A program made the position numbers and the translations under genes. This document shows, in pieces, positions 32,790 through 45,182 of a stretch of 64,000 nucleotides of DNA. The notes beneath the pieces are model-generated. The model saw only the letters and a program-made list of their open reading frames with translations, did no database searches and was not told the DNA's origin. Source of the DNA: Lytechinus variegatus (lineage: Eukaryota > Echinodermata > Echinoidea > Temnopleuroida > Toxopneustidae); the NCBI RefSeq assembly GCF_018143015.1, contig NC_054758.1, positions 5,939,001 through 6,003,000 on the forward strand, given 5' to 3'. Each line of letters opens with the position of its first letter. Position 1 is the first letter of the stretch.

Positions 32790-33460
32790 TCTGTGCAATT
32801 CAAGCAATTCCGTACACAAAATGTGTTTTTATTCAGACGAAAATCTTTTCGTCATGACGCTGTTTTATTTCGTACACGAAATTTATTTTGTGTCACACAA
32901 AATTAATTTTGTCTCAACGAAAAAAATTTCGTCTAGACGAAATGTAATTGCGTCCACAAACTTTTTTTGGCGTGCCATACTCTCCAATTCACGCCATTCC
33001 CGTACACAAAAGTTCTTTTGTTCATATGAAAATGATTTCGTCATGATGCAATTTTATTTCGTATACGAAATTATTCTTGTCACACAAAATAAATTTTCGT
33101 CGAGAAAAAATGTAATTTCGTCCACAAAATTTATTTCGTACACACGAAATGAATTTTGATCTAACGAAATGGCACACCAAGTGTTCAAAGGAAAATTCTG
33201 TAGGAAAATTTGTGTTTCACTCCAACGAAATTCATTTCGTCATGATGCAGTGTGATTTCGTATACGAAATTTATTTTGTGTCACACTTATAATCAATTTC
33301 GTCGAGACGAAATAAAATTGCGTCCTCAAAATTCATTTCGTTGCGATGCGAATATCTATTCCGTCGATGAAATGATTTTGTGTCACATCACAAAAAATTC
33401 CGTCGACGAAATGATTTTGTGTCACATCACAAAAAATTCCGTCCATGTAAAATAATTCTG
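32790..33460. repeat. TTTCGT/ACGAAA palindromic-word tandem array
   Basis: Three degenerate units are aligned by CGTCATGA at 32850, 33039 and 33239 (spacing 189 and 200 bp). Each is filled with TTTCGTNNACGAAAT-type palindromes (for example TTTCGTATACGAAA and TTTCGTCTAGACGAAA) and ACACAAAAT words. Open frames of 67-164 residues crossing it reflect composition. Confidence 0.85.
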
Positions 33461-34685
33461 TCTCCTCTTTCTGGCAGGGTATATGAGATCGTCGCTGATT
33501 GGCTGCACCTTGCTCAAGCCGATCTTCGATCGATCGATATCCGGCCGCGGACGGTCACACTCACAAGGTCGGCATGTTGGTGAACCTTTCCTGTTTAGCT
33601 TAGATTTCACGTTATCATGTTATTCATGCCAACAAGAGCTGCAAACAACTTCTCTAATTAGTAGAATGACGGACATTGCATTCGTAAGTTCAGCTATGTT
33701 TGAATTACGTTGAAAACAAAATGGGAAATCGTAGTGGTTGCCATACCTGCTACTTTCATTTGCAAGAAGCTGTGTACTGTAAAAATTATAGTCCCATGTA
33801 TTCAAGTTTGTGTACTGTAGTCAGACAAAGGGGGGATTGGTCTTTTCTGCACACCTAAAATGGTGAGGAATTATACAGGCTGAAGATATTTTGGCCTAGA
33901 ACTTAGCAAATAATGTAAAATTCATACAGAGCAAAATGCTGAAAATTTCATTGAAATCAGATGACAAATATATTTTTTTTAAATTTGAAATAACAAATTT
34001 ATTCAACAGTTTGGGCATGTTGGGCGGGCTTGGCCGCAACTTGGCGCAAGTTTACCCAGCCTCACTAACCTCGTACCCCGGCCGGGCACTTGAACAAAAA
34101 AGTGGTGGGGGTGTGCCGCAGGAGAGACAAAAACGGGGCCTTGGGCTTGGAGCGGGAGTATTGTAAAAAGGAGGGTCTCGGAACGGGTTTGGAACTAAAA
34201 TTTTGTGAAATGGGGTCCTTGGAAGTTGGAACGGATCGATCGCCAGCGTGTGAGTACGTGCGTATGCATCCCTATGGAACGGGCATCCGTGATGCAGCTA
34301 GCGCAGCCTCCGCCGGGTGCGCTCGCTCAGAGACGATGGTCGGACAGCGCTCTGTGGCCGCTTTTCACCAAAATTGCAGCAGATCAATGCGACCGAATGG
34401 CGTAACGAAAAATATGCGAAGCTTTGGAGCGAATTTCTTCTTTTTTCTAGATAAGAACAAAATGCTTTGCCTTGGAGCAGCTTTCTTTGTTTTTTTCTCA
34501 ATAAGACAAAAATGCTATGCCTTGGCTTGGAACGGAAATTTGGGTGTAAAAATGGGGTCCCCTCCGCGGCACATACCCACTATGCATTATATACTGAGTG
34601 CCCCCCCCCCCCCTCGTACTAGTGTGAGTGCCCTAGCCTAGGCTACTCCACTTACACGTATTGCGATGTTTCAGTCTGATTCAGG
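33461..34685. other. Non-coding stretch with a GGAACGGG-type repeat
   Basis: The segment 34080-34580 repeats GGGGTCC, TTGGAACGG and AAATTTGGGTG/TAAAATTTTG words and two near-identical CTTTTTTCT-AAGA-AAAATGC-TGCCTTGG blocks (34437, 34488), which generates a false 183-residue frame. A CpG-rich patch at 34225-34400 could be regulatory. No gene is supported. Confidence 0.45.
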
Positions 34686-34960
34686 CCCTCTTCAAATTCA
34701 GCTCCTCTGTAATTATGCTCTCGCAGACAAAGTCCGGAGGGGCATTAAGCGTTCCATCTGTCCATTGATTTGCCTGCCTCCCCCCCCCCCCACCCCCACT
34801 TGGTTTCAGTGCAATAAATTGAAATATATTTGATTGTTTTTTTTTTAAATTTAGGTGTGTTGGTAGATGACACTCTAGGCACCGTGCCTATTAATTCCTG
34901 TGTTAAAAAAGTGAGTGCACGCGAATTAAAAGTTGGACTTAAATTACTAGATTTTAACAT
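34686..34960 (+). repeat. AGGGGCATTAAG family repeat, copy 1
   Basis: It contains GCAGACAAAGTCCGGAGGGG then CATTAAG, a C-rich run, TTGGTTTCAGTGCAATAA, and AAATTTAGGTGTGTTGGTAG. The same order recurs at 41,655-41,880 and partly at 39,090-39,480. Confidence 0.8.
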
Positions 34961-36277
34961 GGAACTCCATTAAGAAAACTATTTTTAATTAGTCCCTAGA
35001 TACTACTTCTTTTCTTGGGGTATTGAAGCCTATTCGTCCAGAACTTGCTCAACTTTTGCGACTAGCCTTGTCGCCATAGGGTTGTACACATCCTCGTTTA
35101 ATACTGATTGTCACGTGACACGGCAATGTGTGTGTGTGTGTGTCGTTAGGCTGTTTGGCCTGTATTCAAGGCGTTCTATCCGTTATGATTTTATATTGAA
35201 GATGATTTTATACATCAGGTATAGGCCCATGTCAAGTCAAATCGATACAGGGATCGAGGAGGGGGGAGGGTAGAGCAAAAAATTCCCAGTCACATGGTAT
35301 GAAAATGATATTTTTTAATGATTGTTCATGCATTAGGGCAAACCCCTGTGTGGCAGGAGCATGATGAGTAAAAAAATGAAATAGTAGAAAGAAAGAGGCC
35401 GAAACATATGGCACGTGGGAATAAAGTTGCTTTATATGTTCCAAGCGAATGAAGCAAGCGAGAAAAAACCTTTCGTGCAAATCTAAATTTGAGACAGATA
35501 TCTTACCTTACACTTTTCCTAATTTTGGTTTCTTTAATTCCCTTCATTTTTTTATATCTTGGTTGTAGAACATTCGGGGGCATGCACTGGGCATAACCCT
35601 GGCTTGTGTACCCCAGTGCTAAATCAGCAGGTGGGTTTTGATATCTCTGGATCTTTAGCAATTTTAAAACTTTTATAGAATGGATGAGAAAATCCCTGCA
35701 ATCTGATTGGTTGAGAGCAATGCAAAAATTTTACTGGGCTGCATGAACGATATCCCGATAATCAAAACGCAACGATATCCACTGTAAACAAGCAATCGCC
35801 GAAAAGGTCATTGTGATGTCATCGCGCATGTACTGTTACCGTCACTTGTTTACGTCAAAATTTGAATTTCGATCAAAGCAGAATGAATCAAAGGATGCAA
35901 AATGATCTGTAAGTACAAATACGGTACCGTAATTGTCATTGGGATTAAAACTGCCCACATACTCGTTAGTTGAGAAGTCCAGACATACATGTACGATCTA
36001 ACGTTAGATCTATACTGCCCTGGGCTGGCTGTGCACAGCGAAATATCCACTGCAGGCCCAGGCAGGCGCTGGCCCCCGCGCGGCCCGCATACACACACAG
36101 CTACATGTATTGGAGGTCGGAGGCTGCCTCAACTGCTCAAGATATAGTCAATGCAAAGCTGTATCTGGCATTTTTGGGTATAACAATATCTTTGTGACAA
36201 CATTATCCAGTTAAGCCCATATTTATGTTGTCCAGGGTTATCAAAGTGTCTGCGCTCTGCATTAGATTTTGGAATTT
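34961..36277. other. Non-coding stretch with GC-rich patch
   Basis: No gene supported. A TG microsatellite lies at 35127-35143. A GC-rich CpG patch at 36010-36095 might be a regulatory region, but I see no adjoining exon. Confidence 0.4.
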
Positions 36278-36403
36278 TCATGCATCGATCCGGTAAATAA
36301 ATCATGCGTCCAGTAAATAAATCATGCGTCCGGTAAAAAAAATCATGTGTCCGGTACTTAAATTTACCGGACGCATGAAATTATCATGCATCCAGTAAAT
36401 CAT
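36278..36403. repeat. ATGCGTCCGGTAAA word array
   Basis: Four direct copies of AATCATGCGTCCGGTAAA-like words (about 20 bp each) are followed by an inverted TTTACCGGACGCATGA and a last direct copy. It is short and self-complementary. Confidence 0.85.
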
Positions 36404-36907
36404 TAATTTTTGTGGTTTATTAAAAAAAAAATTCCATTCTATAAAACAGATGATGCATGGGTTTCTTTCGTGGTCAGTGGAACTGTGTGCATGTGGTTAC
36501 CTTGTACACAGAGTTCCTACTGACCCACTCTAACGCATCATTTGTATATAGATGGCTACTATTTTTTATTAAATCGCGAGTGTAGACCTAAATGTAATTA
36601 TAGAAAAACATTTCGTTAAAGGTTTTTATTTTTTTGACCCCCCCCCCATAAAAGAAGGAAAAACAATTATAAATGAAGTTATAATATACACCCCTTAATG
36701 ATTTCGCTTTTTCTTCTCTCTTTTCCCCTCCTTTTTTTGGGGGGACCTTTTCGTTTATTTCCCAGTCTTCCCTTTCTCCCCCCCCTCTCTCTCTTTCTTT
36801 CCTTTTCTCTTATCTGGATTTTTTTTCCGGTGAAATCCACTAGGGATCAAGGGCCAGCCTGCATGCCCCTGCAGCGTTTACGCCTCTGCCGTGGTATACG
36901 CATGATC
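36404..36907. other. Non-coding pyrimidine-rich stretch
   Basis: Poly-C (36639-36649) and a CT-rich tract (36700-36820). Nothing else is seen. Confidence 0.5.
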
Positions 36908-37652
36908 TTAACCCTAAAAAGACTGAATCAGCCCCCCCCTCGACATTTTTCGTGATAAATCCGCAGCGCAAATCTTTTTGACCGCGTTGCTCGCTGACTT
37001 TTTACTTTCAAGTCTCGCACAACTTTTGAGACCAAAATTGTGACCCCCGGGTACACAGTTTCGAAATTACGCAACATTTCGTTCGTGCATGCAGACCCAA
37101 AATTACTCAAAAACGTGAATTTGTGTACAAATCCAATACAAATAGTGTTTTTAGCCAAAATTCATAAATGTATTATTATTTTTTCCTTTTACTGCTTAAG
37201 ATCAATTTATTTTATCTTTTTCATGGTCAAAATAAAGTCCCTGACAATTTCCATTGAAAAAACAATGAAAAACAAAGTCGAAAAACAATGAAATACATAA
37301 GAAATTTAGAAAACAATAGAATACATAAGAAAATAAACATGATGTTGAAATTTTTTAAAATAAATTTGATCAGATGCCTATCTAGAGTAGGTGAAACAAA
37401 AATTAGCATTTCAGGGCATTATTTTATTAATTAGAGCAAACTAATGATTTTACGCAAAAATTAGCATAATTAATGAAACATGAGATTTTTTGCATAATTT
37501 GATGTGATAATTTGGTAGATTATGCCATGGGTAATGTGTGCCAATTTTCGTCGCGATCGCGCAATCGACGTCCAAGATCATAAGGGGCGCTGAATCAGCC
37601 CCCTCCCCAGTCTTCTTAGGCATCGAAATAGCCCAGTCTATTTAGGGTTAAT
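36908..37652 (+). repeat. TTAACCCTA-ended repeat family, copy 1
   Basis: The ends TTAACCCTAAAAAGACTG and its inverted partner CAGTCTATTTAGGGTTAA bound 745 bp. The interior (CTCGCACAACTTTTGAGACC, TGCATGCAGACC, TCATAAATG) recurs, often inverted, at 42,411, 44,640, 50,629 and 53,040. It has no coding capacity. The TTAA at both outer ends suggests another TTAA-target MITE. Confidence 0.8.
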
Positions 37653-37689
37653 CATGATTAAAACTAGAGGTAAATCCAAGATTTTCCAA

Positions 37690-38110
37690 AGTAGGGGGGG
37701 GGGTGGGGTGAATTTTCTCAAGTACAATTAGACAACTCCCAAAAAAGGTTCTCACTTAAAAAAAACCGGTCATTTTGTCTCACGTAAAGTGATGGTCACT
37801 AAAAATGAAAGTCATTTCGTTCGCGTGATATTCGGCAAGCTCCCCCCAAAAAAATAAATAAGAAAAGGGAAAGTCATTTTGTCCATGTTATATTTGGCAA
37901 CCCCCCCAAAAAAAAATTAAAATTAAAAAAAAGGTTTTAACTGTAATAATGATCGAAGGTAATTTTGTCTTGCGTAAAATTTGACAAATGAAAAATAAGA
38001 TTGTCACTAAAAAAATGAATGTAATTTTGACCCACATAAAATTTGGCAAGCCCCCCCCCCCAAAAAATGAAAAGGTTTTAACAAGCAAAAAAAAGGCTAA
38101 AAGAGAAAGA
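37690..38110 (+). repeat. Degenerate tandem array, unit about 60-90 bp
   Basis: The phrase GTCATTTTGTC-CATGTAAAATTTGGCAAGCCCCCC, with variants, recurs about five times (near 37770, 37810, 37870, 37960, 38020), separated by A-rich and C-rich runs. Confidence 0.65.
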
Positions 38111-38654
38111 AGAGACAAGAATATGAACGAAATATATCCCCATTACAAATAAGCTGTGATCATCATGAGGGAGGGTCGCATAACTAATATAATTCCAAAA
38201 TATTTACTATAAATCTCAATAGGGGGATCGTGTAGAAATGCTCACCAACAGTGAGCATTAATATAATCCATTTTAATTTCAACTAATTTTATAAAGTATT
38301 AAATGTCTTCCCACCAAATGAAAGTCATATCGCATAACTCCAATTTGTATTAAGGCGTACATTTACCAAAGTCTTGGTTTGAAATCAGATTCAGAACAGC
38401 ATTGTCCAACCGGCAACCCATATTTTGGGTAATGTCGCCTATGAGGTCCAAACATTAACATTAATCATTGGTACTAGGAGTGTGTGTGTGTATTTTGAGT
38501 TTTTGACAGACGTATATCAATCAGGTTTGATTATTTACGTCTGGGACCGACCTTTAATGTCACAATCCGAAAGACGTGATCAGGGCTCGAACCTCTGCAT
38601 CAATGTGTAACTTCCCCACAGCTTGGAGTGGGTGACACCATAGGAGTAGGATGA
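38111..38654. other. Non-coding stretch
   Basis: I see no gene and no clear repeat structure, apart from a short TG tract near 38482. Confidence 0.4.
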
Positions 38655-38995
38655 CACCATAGTAATAATAATAATATTCCACATATTTATATAGCACTTA
38701 ATGCATCGGAACGACGTCTCTAAGAGACTAAGCGCTTTCCAGACTCAGTATTACCACGGTCATCAGAACCTTGTATGCCTGCGTACAATGTATGCACCTT
38801 CTCCACTCCCTGGGGAGCACTCCAACAAGAGTTCCAAGACTCAATTGCTAGGCATACTACATTATACATAGGCTTTCACATCCTACCAGGTACCCATTTA
38901 ACACCTGGTGGAGAGTGGCAAAGTGGATTAACGCCTTGCCAAAGGACGCTAGTCCATGGCGGGATTCGAACACACGACCCTCTGATAGTACAGGC
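38655..38995 (-). mobile_element. tRNA-type SINE (minus strand)
   Basis: Read on the minus strand it begins near 38,995 with GGGTCGTGTGTTCGAATCCC, which contains a good B-box-like promoter, and passes through TGGGTACCTGG. It ends in an ATA/TAT repeat tail at 38657-38672. The A box is not visible, so the head is truncated or diverged. It encodes no protein and would depend on a LINE partner. Confidence 0.65.
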
Positions 38996-39049
38996 CAAGT
39001 TTGAATTTGGAGTCGGCAGGTCAAAACACATTAAATATGCAATTTAGTT

Positions 39050-39480
39050 TCCGCATGATAATGTCTTTTTTATGAGTTATGAAATATTCTACTTATTTGA
39101 ACAAATTTGGGTGTGTAGGTAGATGATACCAATACAGGCTAAGTTCGAATTCGGAATATGCTGGTCAAAGATCACAGCTCATTAAATATGCGAGTTGGAT
39201 TCCTCACGATATCTTATCAAAAGTCATCAGATTTTTTAAAATTTGGGTGTGTTGGTAGATGATGATGCACAGCATTTATATAGTGCCATATATCTGTTAA
39301 AGACATTCCAAGGCGTATTGGAGGAGCCAGCCAATCTGGGTCGCCTACAAGGGTGCGCACACAGAACTGTGACCCGCAGGTATCTCCTCCCAATTACTGG
39401 TTGGGGGTATCCGGGTGGACCACTACACTGGGTCATTAAATATGCGAGTTGGTTTCTTATAAAATAACATCAATATGAAA
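39050..39480 (+). repeat. AGGGGCATTAAG family fragments, copies 2 and 3
   Basis: Two partial copies share AATTTGGGTGTGTNGGTAGATGA (starting 39105 and 39239) and CATTAAATATGCGAGTTGG (39180 and 39433). The second carries a 3' section that I do not find in copy 1. Confidence 0.7.
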
Positions 39481-39913
39481 TAATCACGTAGGCCTTATAT
39501 AAAAAGTGCAAAGGCAAGCAATTTTTTTTCTTACTTTTTTTGGAACTTTTATATATGTATTTAGGATGTATTTTGTCCTGAAAATTTAACATTCTAGGCA
39601 CCGTTTGTGATCCTGAACAAGATGTGTGTGTTCTAGATAATTACTGAGAATGCCAAGCACGAACATAATTTTTAATAAGTGTTCTAGCATGATCCTGTTA
39701 AGGACTGTTTAACCATGAGGATGGTACATATTTCAATAATGGGAATGCGAAGCACGAGCTGAAAATTGTTGACATTCCGACCTAAAAAAAATGGTCATTT
39801 GTTCTATGCACTAGATCATAAAATGATAGGTACGTAACTAAATAATTGATGCGAGTGCAAATTGGAATTTGAGTGTGGCAAACTGATTCTGTTTGGTTCT
39901 GCTTGCGTAGACT
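39481..39913. other. Non-coding stretch
   Basis: I see no gene. GCGAAGCACGA and GCCAAGCACGA words near 39655 and 39748 hint at a decayed duplication. Confidence 0.4.
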
Positions 39914-41630
39914 GGGGCCCGTTTCTCAACACCGTTAAGTCTTCTAACTTCTTAACTAAATTGGAAATAGTTGGCTACCTGTTAGCGAACTGTTTCACGA
40001 ATCCCTCTTTGCCAAGATCGGGGACAACTTGACCAAATAGTTATGACATCTCCAAACCTGTCATAACTTACTTCTTTCTTAAGGATCAAGTCCACCTCAG
40101 AAAAAATGTTGATTGAATCAATGGAGAAAGACCAGACAAGCACAATGCTGAAAATTTCATCAAAATCGGATGTAAAATAATAAATTAATGACATTTCAAA
40201 GTTTCGCTTATATTGAACAAAATAGTTATATTAACGAGCCAGTTACATTCAAATGAGAGAGTCGATGATGTCACTCACTATTTCTTTTGTTTTTTTATTG
40301 TTTGAATTATACAATATTTCATTTTTTACAAATTTGACAATTAGGACCTCCTTGCCTGAAGCACAAAATGTTAAAATAATGTAATTCCACGTGTTCAGGG
40401 AGGAATGACACTTCATTTCACATGACAATGACGAGAAAATAAAAATAATTCATATTTCATATAATAGATTACAAAAGAAATAGTGAGTGATGTCATCAGT
40501 TCTCATTTGCATATCGACCGAGATGTGCATAACTGTTTTGTGAAATGAAGCGAAACTTTAGAATGCCATAACTTTCTTATTTTACATGCAATTTTGATGA
40601 AATTTTCAGTGTTATGGTTGTTGAATTTTTCTCTTTTTATTCAAATAAAGTTTTTGTTGGAGTGGACTTGTCCTTTATGTAGTGATATCATGTGGATAGA
40701 CTGTGACATTCAAATGAGCCTCGAAATTTGAAAATTTTATTACGTAATAATTTAAAGAAAAATGAATTATATAGCAAACAAGTGGGATAAATCATTTAAT
40801 AGTAATTGTAATGCACAGAAATTATAACAAGTGTTAATTTAAGGTAGTAAAATAATTGAATTGACAAAGATTCTACCACTTCAGGTCATCCATAATTGGA
40901 CTCGTTTTCAGACCCTTATCAAAATTTTAATAAATTCTTCCTCTAATATACGCATAGCATTCATAAAATTGTGCGTTTAGGTATCTAAAGAGTTTAACAA
41001 TCCATGATAATATATTTTTTGATGATGTTTGGAATCCTGAAAATCTGTTTGATTATCATCATATTAAAGGCAAAAAGAAGCTGCTGAAAACTGCTTATCT
41101 AAAAAAAAAAAGAGCCAATGGAGTAAATTAGAGAGTCAAAAGGGGCCTAAGCTTTCGATCCTAGCAGAATCTTCGTCGGAGGCAAAATGACAAACATAAA
41201 GTGGAACAACCATGATATAGACCACAAACATCCAACAGCAACACTAGAAACCATCATGTTAGGAAGAAAGCCTTATGGTTTACTTACGTAAACTATTCAA
41301 ATTTTATATCTTGGGATAAATATCTCAATGTCCACTTACATGTGATTTTTTTATCATGATATGAATTAGTGTTAATTTCATTTCCTCAGAAATTTAATGC
41401 CCATGTCTGCATGTTTAAGTACTTTTTAAGCATATTTTGCCTCTATTTTTTGCAACTTTTGGAAAATTTGCTATTTTGTGACTAAGGCTACGTCTGGTAT
41501 GTACTTTCCACCAATAGTATCAATATGATATTAATGGATTCTAGATAATCCTTTTGGGTAATTTTGGAACTAATTCTGTGTTTGGTAGATAAATAGGACT
41601 AACTTGTCCAGGTGTTGAGAAACGGGCCCC
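39914..41630. repeat. GGGGCCCGTTTCTCAACACC inverted-repeat element, with nested MITE
   Basis: GGGGCCCGTTTCTCAACACC at the left and GGTGTTGAGAAACGGGCCCC at the right are perfect 20-bp inverted ends. The interior includes the younger TTAA MITE (40079-40677). The right end also occurs in the opposite arm of the THAP duplication (about 55,230). Confidence 0.8.
40079..40677. repeat. MITE of the GCTGAAAATTTCATC class
   Basis: The ends AAGGATCAAGTCCACCTC and AAAGGACAAGTCCACTCC (each read inward) are inverted. GCTGAAAATTTCATCAAAAT on the left pairs with its complement on the right, and a TCACTCACTATTTCTTTTGT block is mirrored centrally. It shares interior words with the element at 52,427. Confidence 0.9.
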
Positions 41631-41656
41631 TGCTGATGAGTAGGCCTAGAGTTTTT

Positions 41657-43621
41657 ATGCCCCTGCAGATGAAGCCCGGAGGGGCATTAAGTGTTGCCCC
41701 TGTCAGCCCCCCCCTTGGTTTCCGCGCAATAACTTGAAAAACATTCAATGGATTTTAAAAAATTTGGTGTGTAGGTAGATGTCACCAAAATACAGGCTAA
41801 GTTCACAGCTCATTATGCAAGTTGGTTCAAAATTTATTTTTTTGATTATATTTATATGCGTATTGATTTCTGCATGATATTAAGTTCAATCATATTGAAT
41901 AGATTTCTGATCGCGTTAACTGGGGCCCGGGTTGGCACGTTTTAACCAGTGTGTTTTAAAACACATTTTTTTTACTTGTGTGTTATAAATAAATCCTCTT
42001 TCTCTTCCCCCTTTACTCTTTCTTGATTGCTTTGTCATGTTCCTCTTCTCCCTGTTCAATCTTGCACAGCAATCAATATTAAGAATATCATTTTAACAAA
42101 CAAATCTATGTGATTAGCTCACTTTTATCTACAATAAATTCGTAAACATGGCAGGGCCACACAACATTCAAGACTATTTTTGGAATGCATGCATGGTTAC
42201 GCAGTTATGATATACACAAGTGCATATTATCAGATTCCGAATTGCTTAAAAACTTGATTTCATGTACAACTCAATGTGAGTCATTGCCAAAATTTGTATC
42301 TGTATCATTATTTTCAGAAATTGCTGAAAATTTCTATTAGTAATAAATTTGAAAATCTGTACATAAGAAAAATGAAAAAGTAAAAAAAAAAACATTACCA
42401 GTAACGTACATAGACTGGGCTATTTCATTTCCTAAGAAGACTGGGGGGGGGGGCTTTATGATCTGGGCAGTCAATCATGGGATCACAGCGATGATTGGCA
42501 AACGCATTACCCATGGTATATTCTAAAAAACTATAATCAAATTTTGCCTAAATCTCATTGCTAATTTATGCGTAAAATCAAAAGTTTTCTCTAATTAACT
42601 AAATAATGCCCCTGAAATGATCACTTTTGGTTCACAGACTCAATATATTTCAACATCACACTTATTTTCTTATGTGTTTATTGTTGTTTCAATGGAATAG
42701 TCGGGGACCATATTTGACCGTAAAAAAGTTGAAATTAATTGATTTTAATCAGTAAAAGGAAATATAATGGCACATTTATGAATTATGGCTAAAAACACTA
42801 TTTCCATAGATTTGTACGCAAATTCACATTTTTCCAGCAACTTTTGGTCTGCATGCACTTCCAAAATGTTGTGTAATTTCGAAAACACATACCAGGGGGT
42901 CGCAATTTTGGTCTCAAAAGTTGCGCGAGACTCGAAAAAGTGAGTGAGTGATGCTGTAAGTCTGTGAGTGATGCGGTAAAAAAAATTGCGCAGTGGATTT
43001 ATTGCAAAATATGACAAGGGGGTAAATCAGCCCCCAGTCTCATAAGGGTTAAAAACATTATATAGGCCTACTGATTGTTTTTAATATACATTTGATCAGA
43101 ATTCCTGAATTAAAAAAATAAGTAGTTCAAGGGCTATATTTATAGGTTTGAATTGAATTTGTATTTTATGCCCTAAAATTGGTATAATTGATTCAAATGA
43201 AATAAAGCATATTGATTTACCCGAAATGAAATTAAGCTTTGAAACCCAATGTATATCAATTTTTCCATTGTGCAAATTCTCCTCGCCCCCCCCCCCTCGA
43301 TTGACAAGACTCAGGATACCTAGGGACAACACGTATATAATCATGTATTAGGAATGAAATGTCATATTACTTATAAAGTGTTTTTTTTTGTAGGCATTCA
43401 ATTTCCATGATTTAGTAATTTGGGGGAAATATCAACTTTTCTGTTCAAAATTCATAAACAAAATTGTGGTAATCTCTTATTAAAACATCAAGAACTGAAA
43501 TCTTATTTTATTTAGTGTATAGTTTAATTGATTTACAGAAAATTGCATCATAAAACAATAAAAAAACATTTTGTACTACAATTCTGCGAGGGCATCTGTT
43601 TCCTTTGGACACGTCAAACTT
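41657..43621. mobile_element. Composite insertion in the left THAP arm
   Basis: In the right arm AGGCCTAGAGTTTT runs directly into CTTAATTATATATAATTG, while here about 1.96 kb intervenes. It begins with an AGGGGCATTAAG family copy (41655-41880) and includes an inverted TTAACCCTA-family copy (42411-43053). Insertion after the duplication is the simplest reading; loss from the right arm is the alternative. Confidence 0.7.
42411..43053 (-). repeat. TTAACCCTA-family repeat, copy 2 (inverted)
   Basis: It matches copy 1 (36908-37652) in reverse: GACTGGGCTATTTCATTTCC at one end and CAGTCTCATAAGGGTTAA at the other, with CAAAAGTTGCGCGAGACTCG inside. Confidence 0.8.
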
Positions 43622-43671
43622 TCTTAATTATGTGTAATTGATTCTATGACATGTGTTTACATTTGCTGCAG

Positions 43672-43884
43672 ATTCCCATTCAGCCATTGGACTGAACCGT
43701 ACCAAGACCGGAACTGTAACACAGTAAGGATGGTCAATATGAAGCGAGCTTCATTGAATTCCTCCAAGAGCTCTGTACTCTGTTCTGATCATTTTGAAGA
43801 TGCTTGCTTTGACCTGGGCAGACGATACGTCTTAAACAGGATGCTGTCCCAACCATATTTGATTTCCCGCCTCGTCTTCAGAAG
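43672..43884 (+). pseudogene. THAP-domain exon, left copy (broken)
   Basis: The exon runs from acceptor GCTGCAG to donor AGAAG/GTACAG. It encodes FPFSHW..., then [24 protein letters not shown], and then in another frame KQDAVPTIFDFPPRLQK. These are the later part of the THAP zinc-finger domain (the C-x2-H of LCSDHF and the AVPTIF motif). A 4-base loss after CFD, relative to the right copy, puts the two halves out of frame. The core tryptophan found in the right copy is arginine here. The first exon with the leading C-x-x-C pair is not found. It is probably non-functional. Confidence 0.8.
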
Positions 43885-45036
43885 GTACAGTGGATCTATA
43901 TCATACATGCGTTCTAAAGAAATATATATTCTGTTTTATCTACCTTTGTTTTGATAGAACATTGCTTTAATTATTCAATTTTCAGTAGCAAAATAGAGAT
44001 GAAAATTATCCTAATCAGGAGGATAACCATGGACCGGGCCTATACTGTGTATTTACAGTAAACTACTAAATAAATATATTTTTAAAATTTGGTTTAACTC
44101 ATAATCCTGGGCTACTTTGAGATTGCATAGCCCAGGGAGGGGGAGGTGGGCTTTTTTGGTCCCCCTCTTCAGATCTTGCCTCTGATCAAAACGAAAACCA
44201 ATGCACACATCAACATCAATGTAATCTGCAAGCATGGAACTAAAGGTTACAGAATTCATTAAAATTTATTGTTAATAAATTATTTATTGTTAATAAATTA
44301 GTAATGCTAATTTATGCGTAATAGAGAATTCTTTGTTTTAAAGGTTAATCTCTAAAGAATTCCCGAAATTCTATGATTTCTAACAAAGTTGCTCAAAAAT
44401 AAATGGTAAATGACATTTCTAATCTTATGTATTTTATTGTTTCTATAATTCCATATGTATTTCTTTGTTTTGGGGCCTTATGTATTTTATAGTTTTTTTA
44501 ATGGGATCTGTTCATGGCACTATTCTGATTATAAAAAGCAAAGATTTGATTATTTTCAACCAATAAGTGCAAGAATAATGATAAATTTGTCAATTATGAC
44601 TGAAAATAGAATTTCCATTGGATTAAATGTGTATACAAAATAATATTTTTGAGCAATTTTTGGTCCGACATAAACTCATAAAATGTTGGTAACTGAATAT
44701 CCGGGCATCTCAAAAGCTCTGCAGAATTGACCAAAAAGTAATCATGGTACCTCATTTCTCATTGTGGACTTATCATGAAAAATGTGGATGGGGAGGGGAG
44801 TTTATTAAGCCCCCCCCCCCCGGGGCTAGATAGGGTTTATATATCATGTATATTTTTAAAAAAATTATCTTGTTGCAAGTCACTGCAAAAGGTTTGATTT
44901 CTAAACGAATATTGTTCTTCATGGATAATCGAATATTTGATTGAAAAATTATCTTTGAATAGTTATCTTTTCATTCTTGTATCTGTTTTTGTTCAATATT
45001 GTTTTTCTTATTTTTTTATTAATTCGTCTCCTACAG

Positions 45037-45182
45037 AATTCACCCAAACCAAGGTATTTCCCAAAAGACTTTTCGATTCAGCAAACAACCTCCCAGATAC
45101 TGCAAAGACACCAGTGCCAAAGTCTTCAGCACCTTAATTTCTCGAAGACCACTCCTACTGAATACCAGAAAGTCCAAGAGGG
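45037..45182 (+). pseudogene. THAP gene exon 2, left copy (broken)
   Basis: Acceptor CTCCTACAG and donor AGAGGG/GTAAAG are both conserved with the right arm. One frame gives SANNLPDTAKTPVPKSSAP followed by a stop, against SASNLPDTAKTPVPKSSAP in the right copy. An indel of two bases near the exon start puts that peptide out of phase with the preceding exon. It is a low-complexity linker typical of the region after a THAP domain. Confidence 0.65.

Noticed and set aside
32665..33159. 164-residue plus-strand open frame
   Set aside because: It runs through the TTTCGT word array; its Phe/Tyr/Val richness follows from the repeat.
32790..33460. CRISPR-like array
   Set aside because: The words are palindromic with irregular spacing and no unique spacers, and the genome is animal.
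34090..34641. 183-residue plus-strand open frame, the longest in the window
   Set aside because: It crosses GGAACGGG-type repeats, duplicated CTTTTTTCT blocks and a C-run, with no domain and no related frame.
38925..38990. Possible tRNA gene from TTCGAATCCC on the minus strand
   Set aside because: There is a B box but no cloverleaf or A box, and a repeat tail follows; it fits a SINE better.
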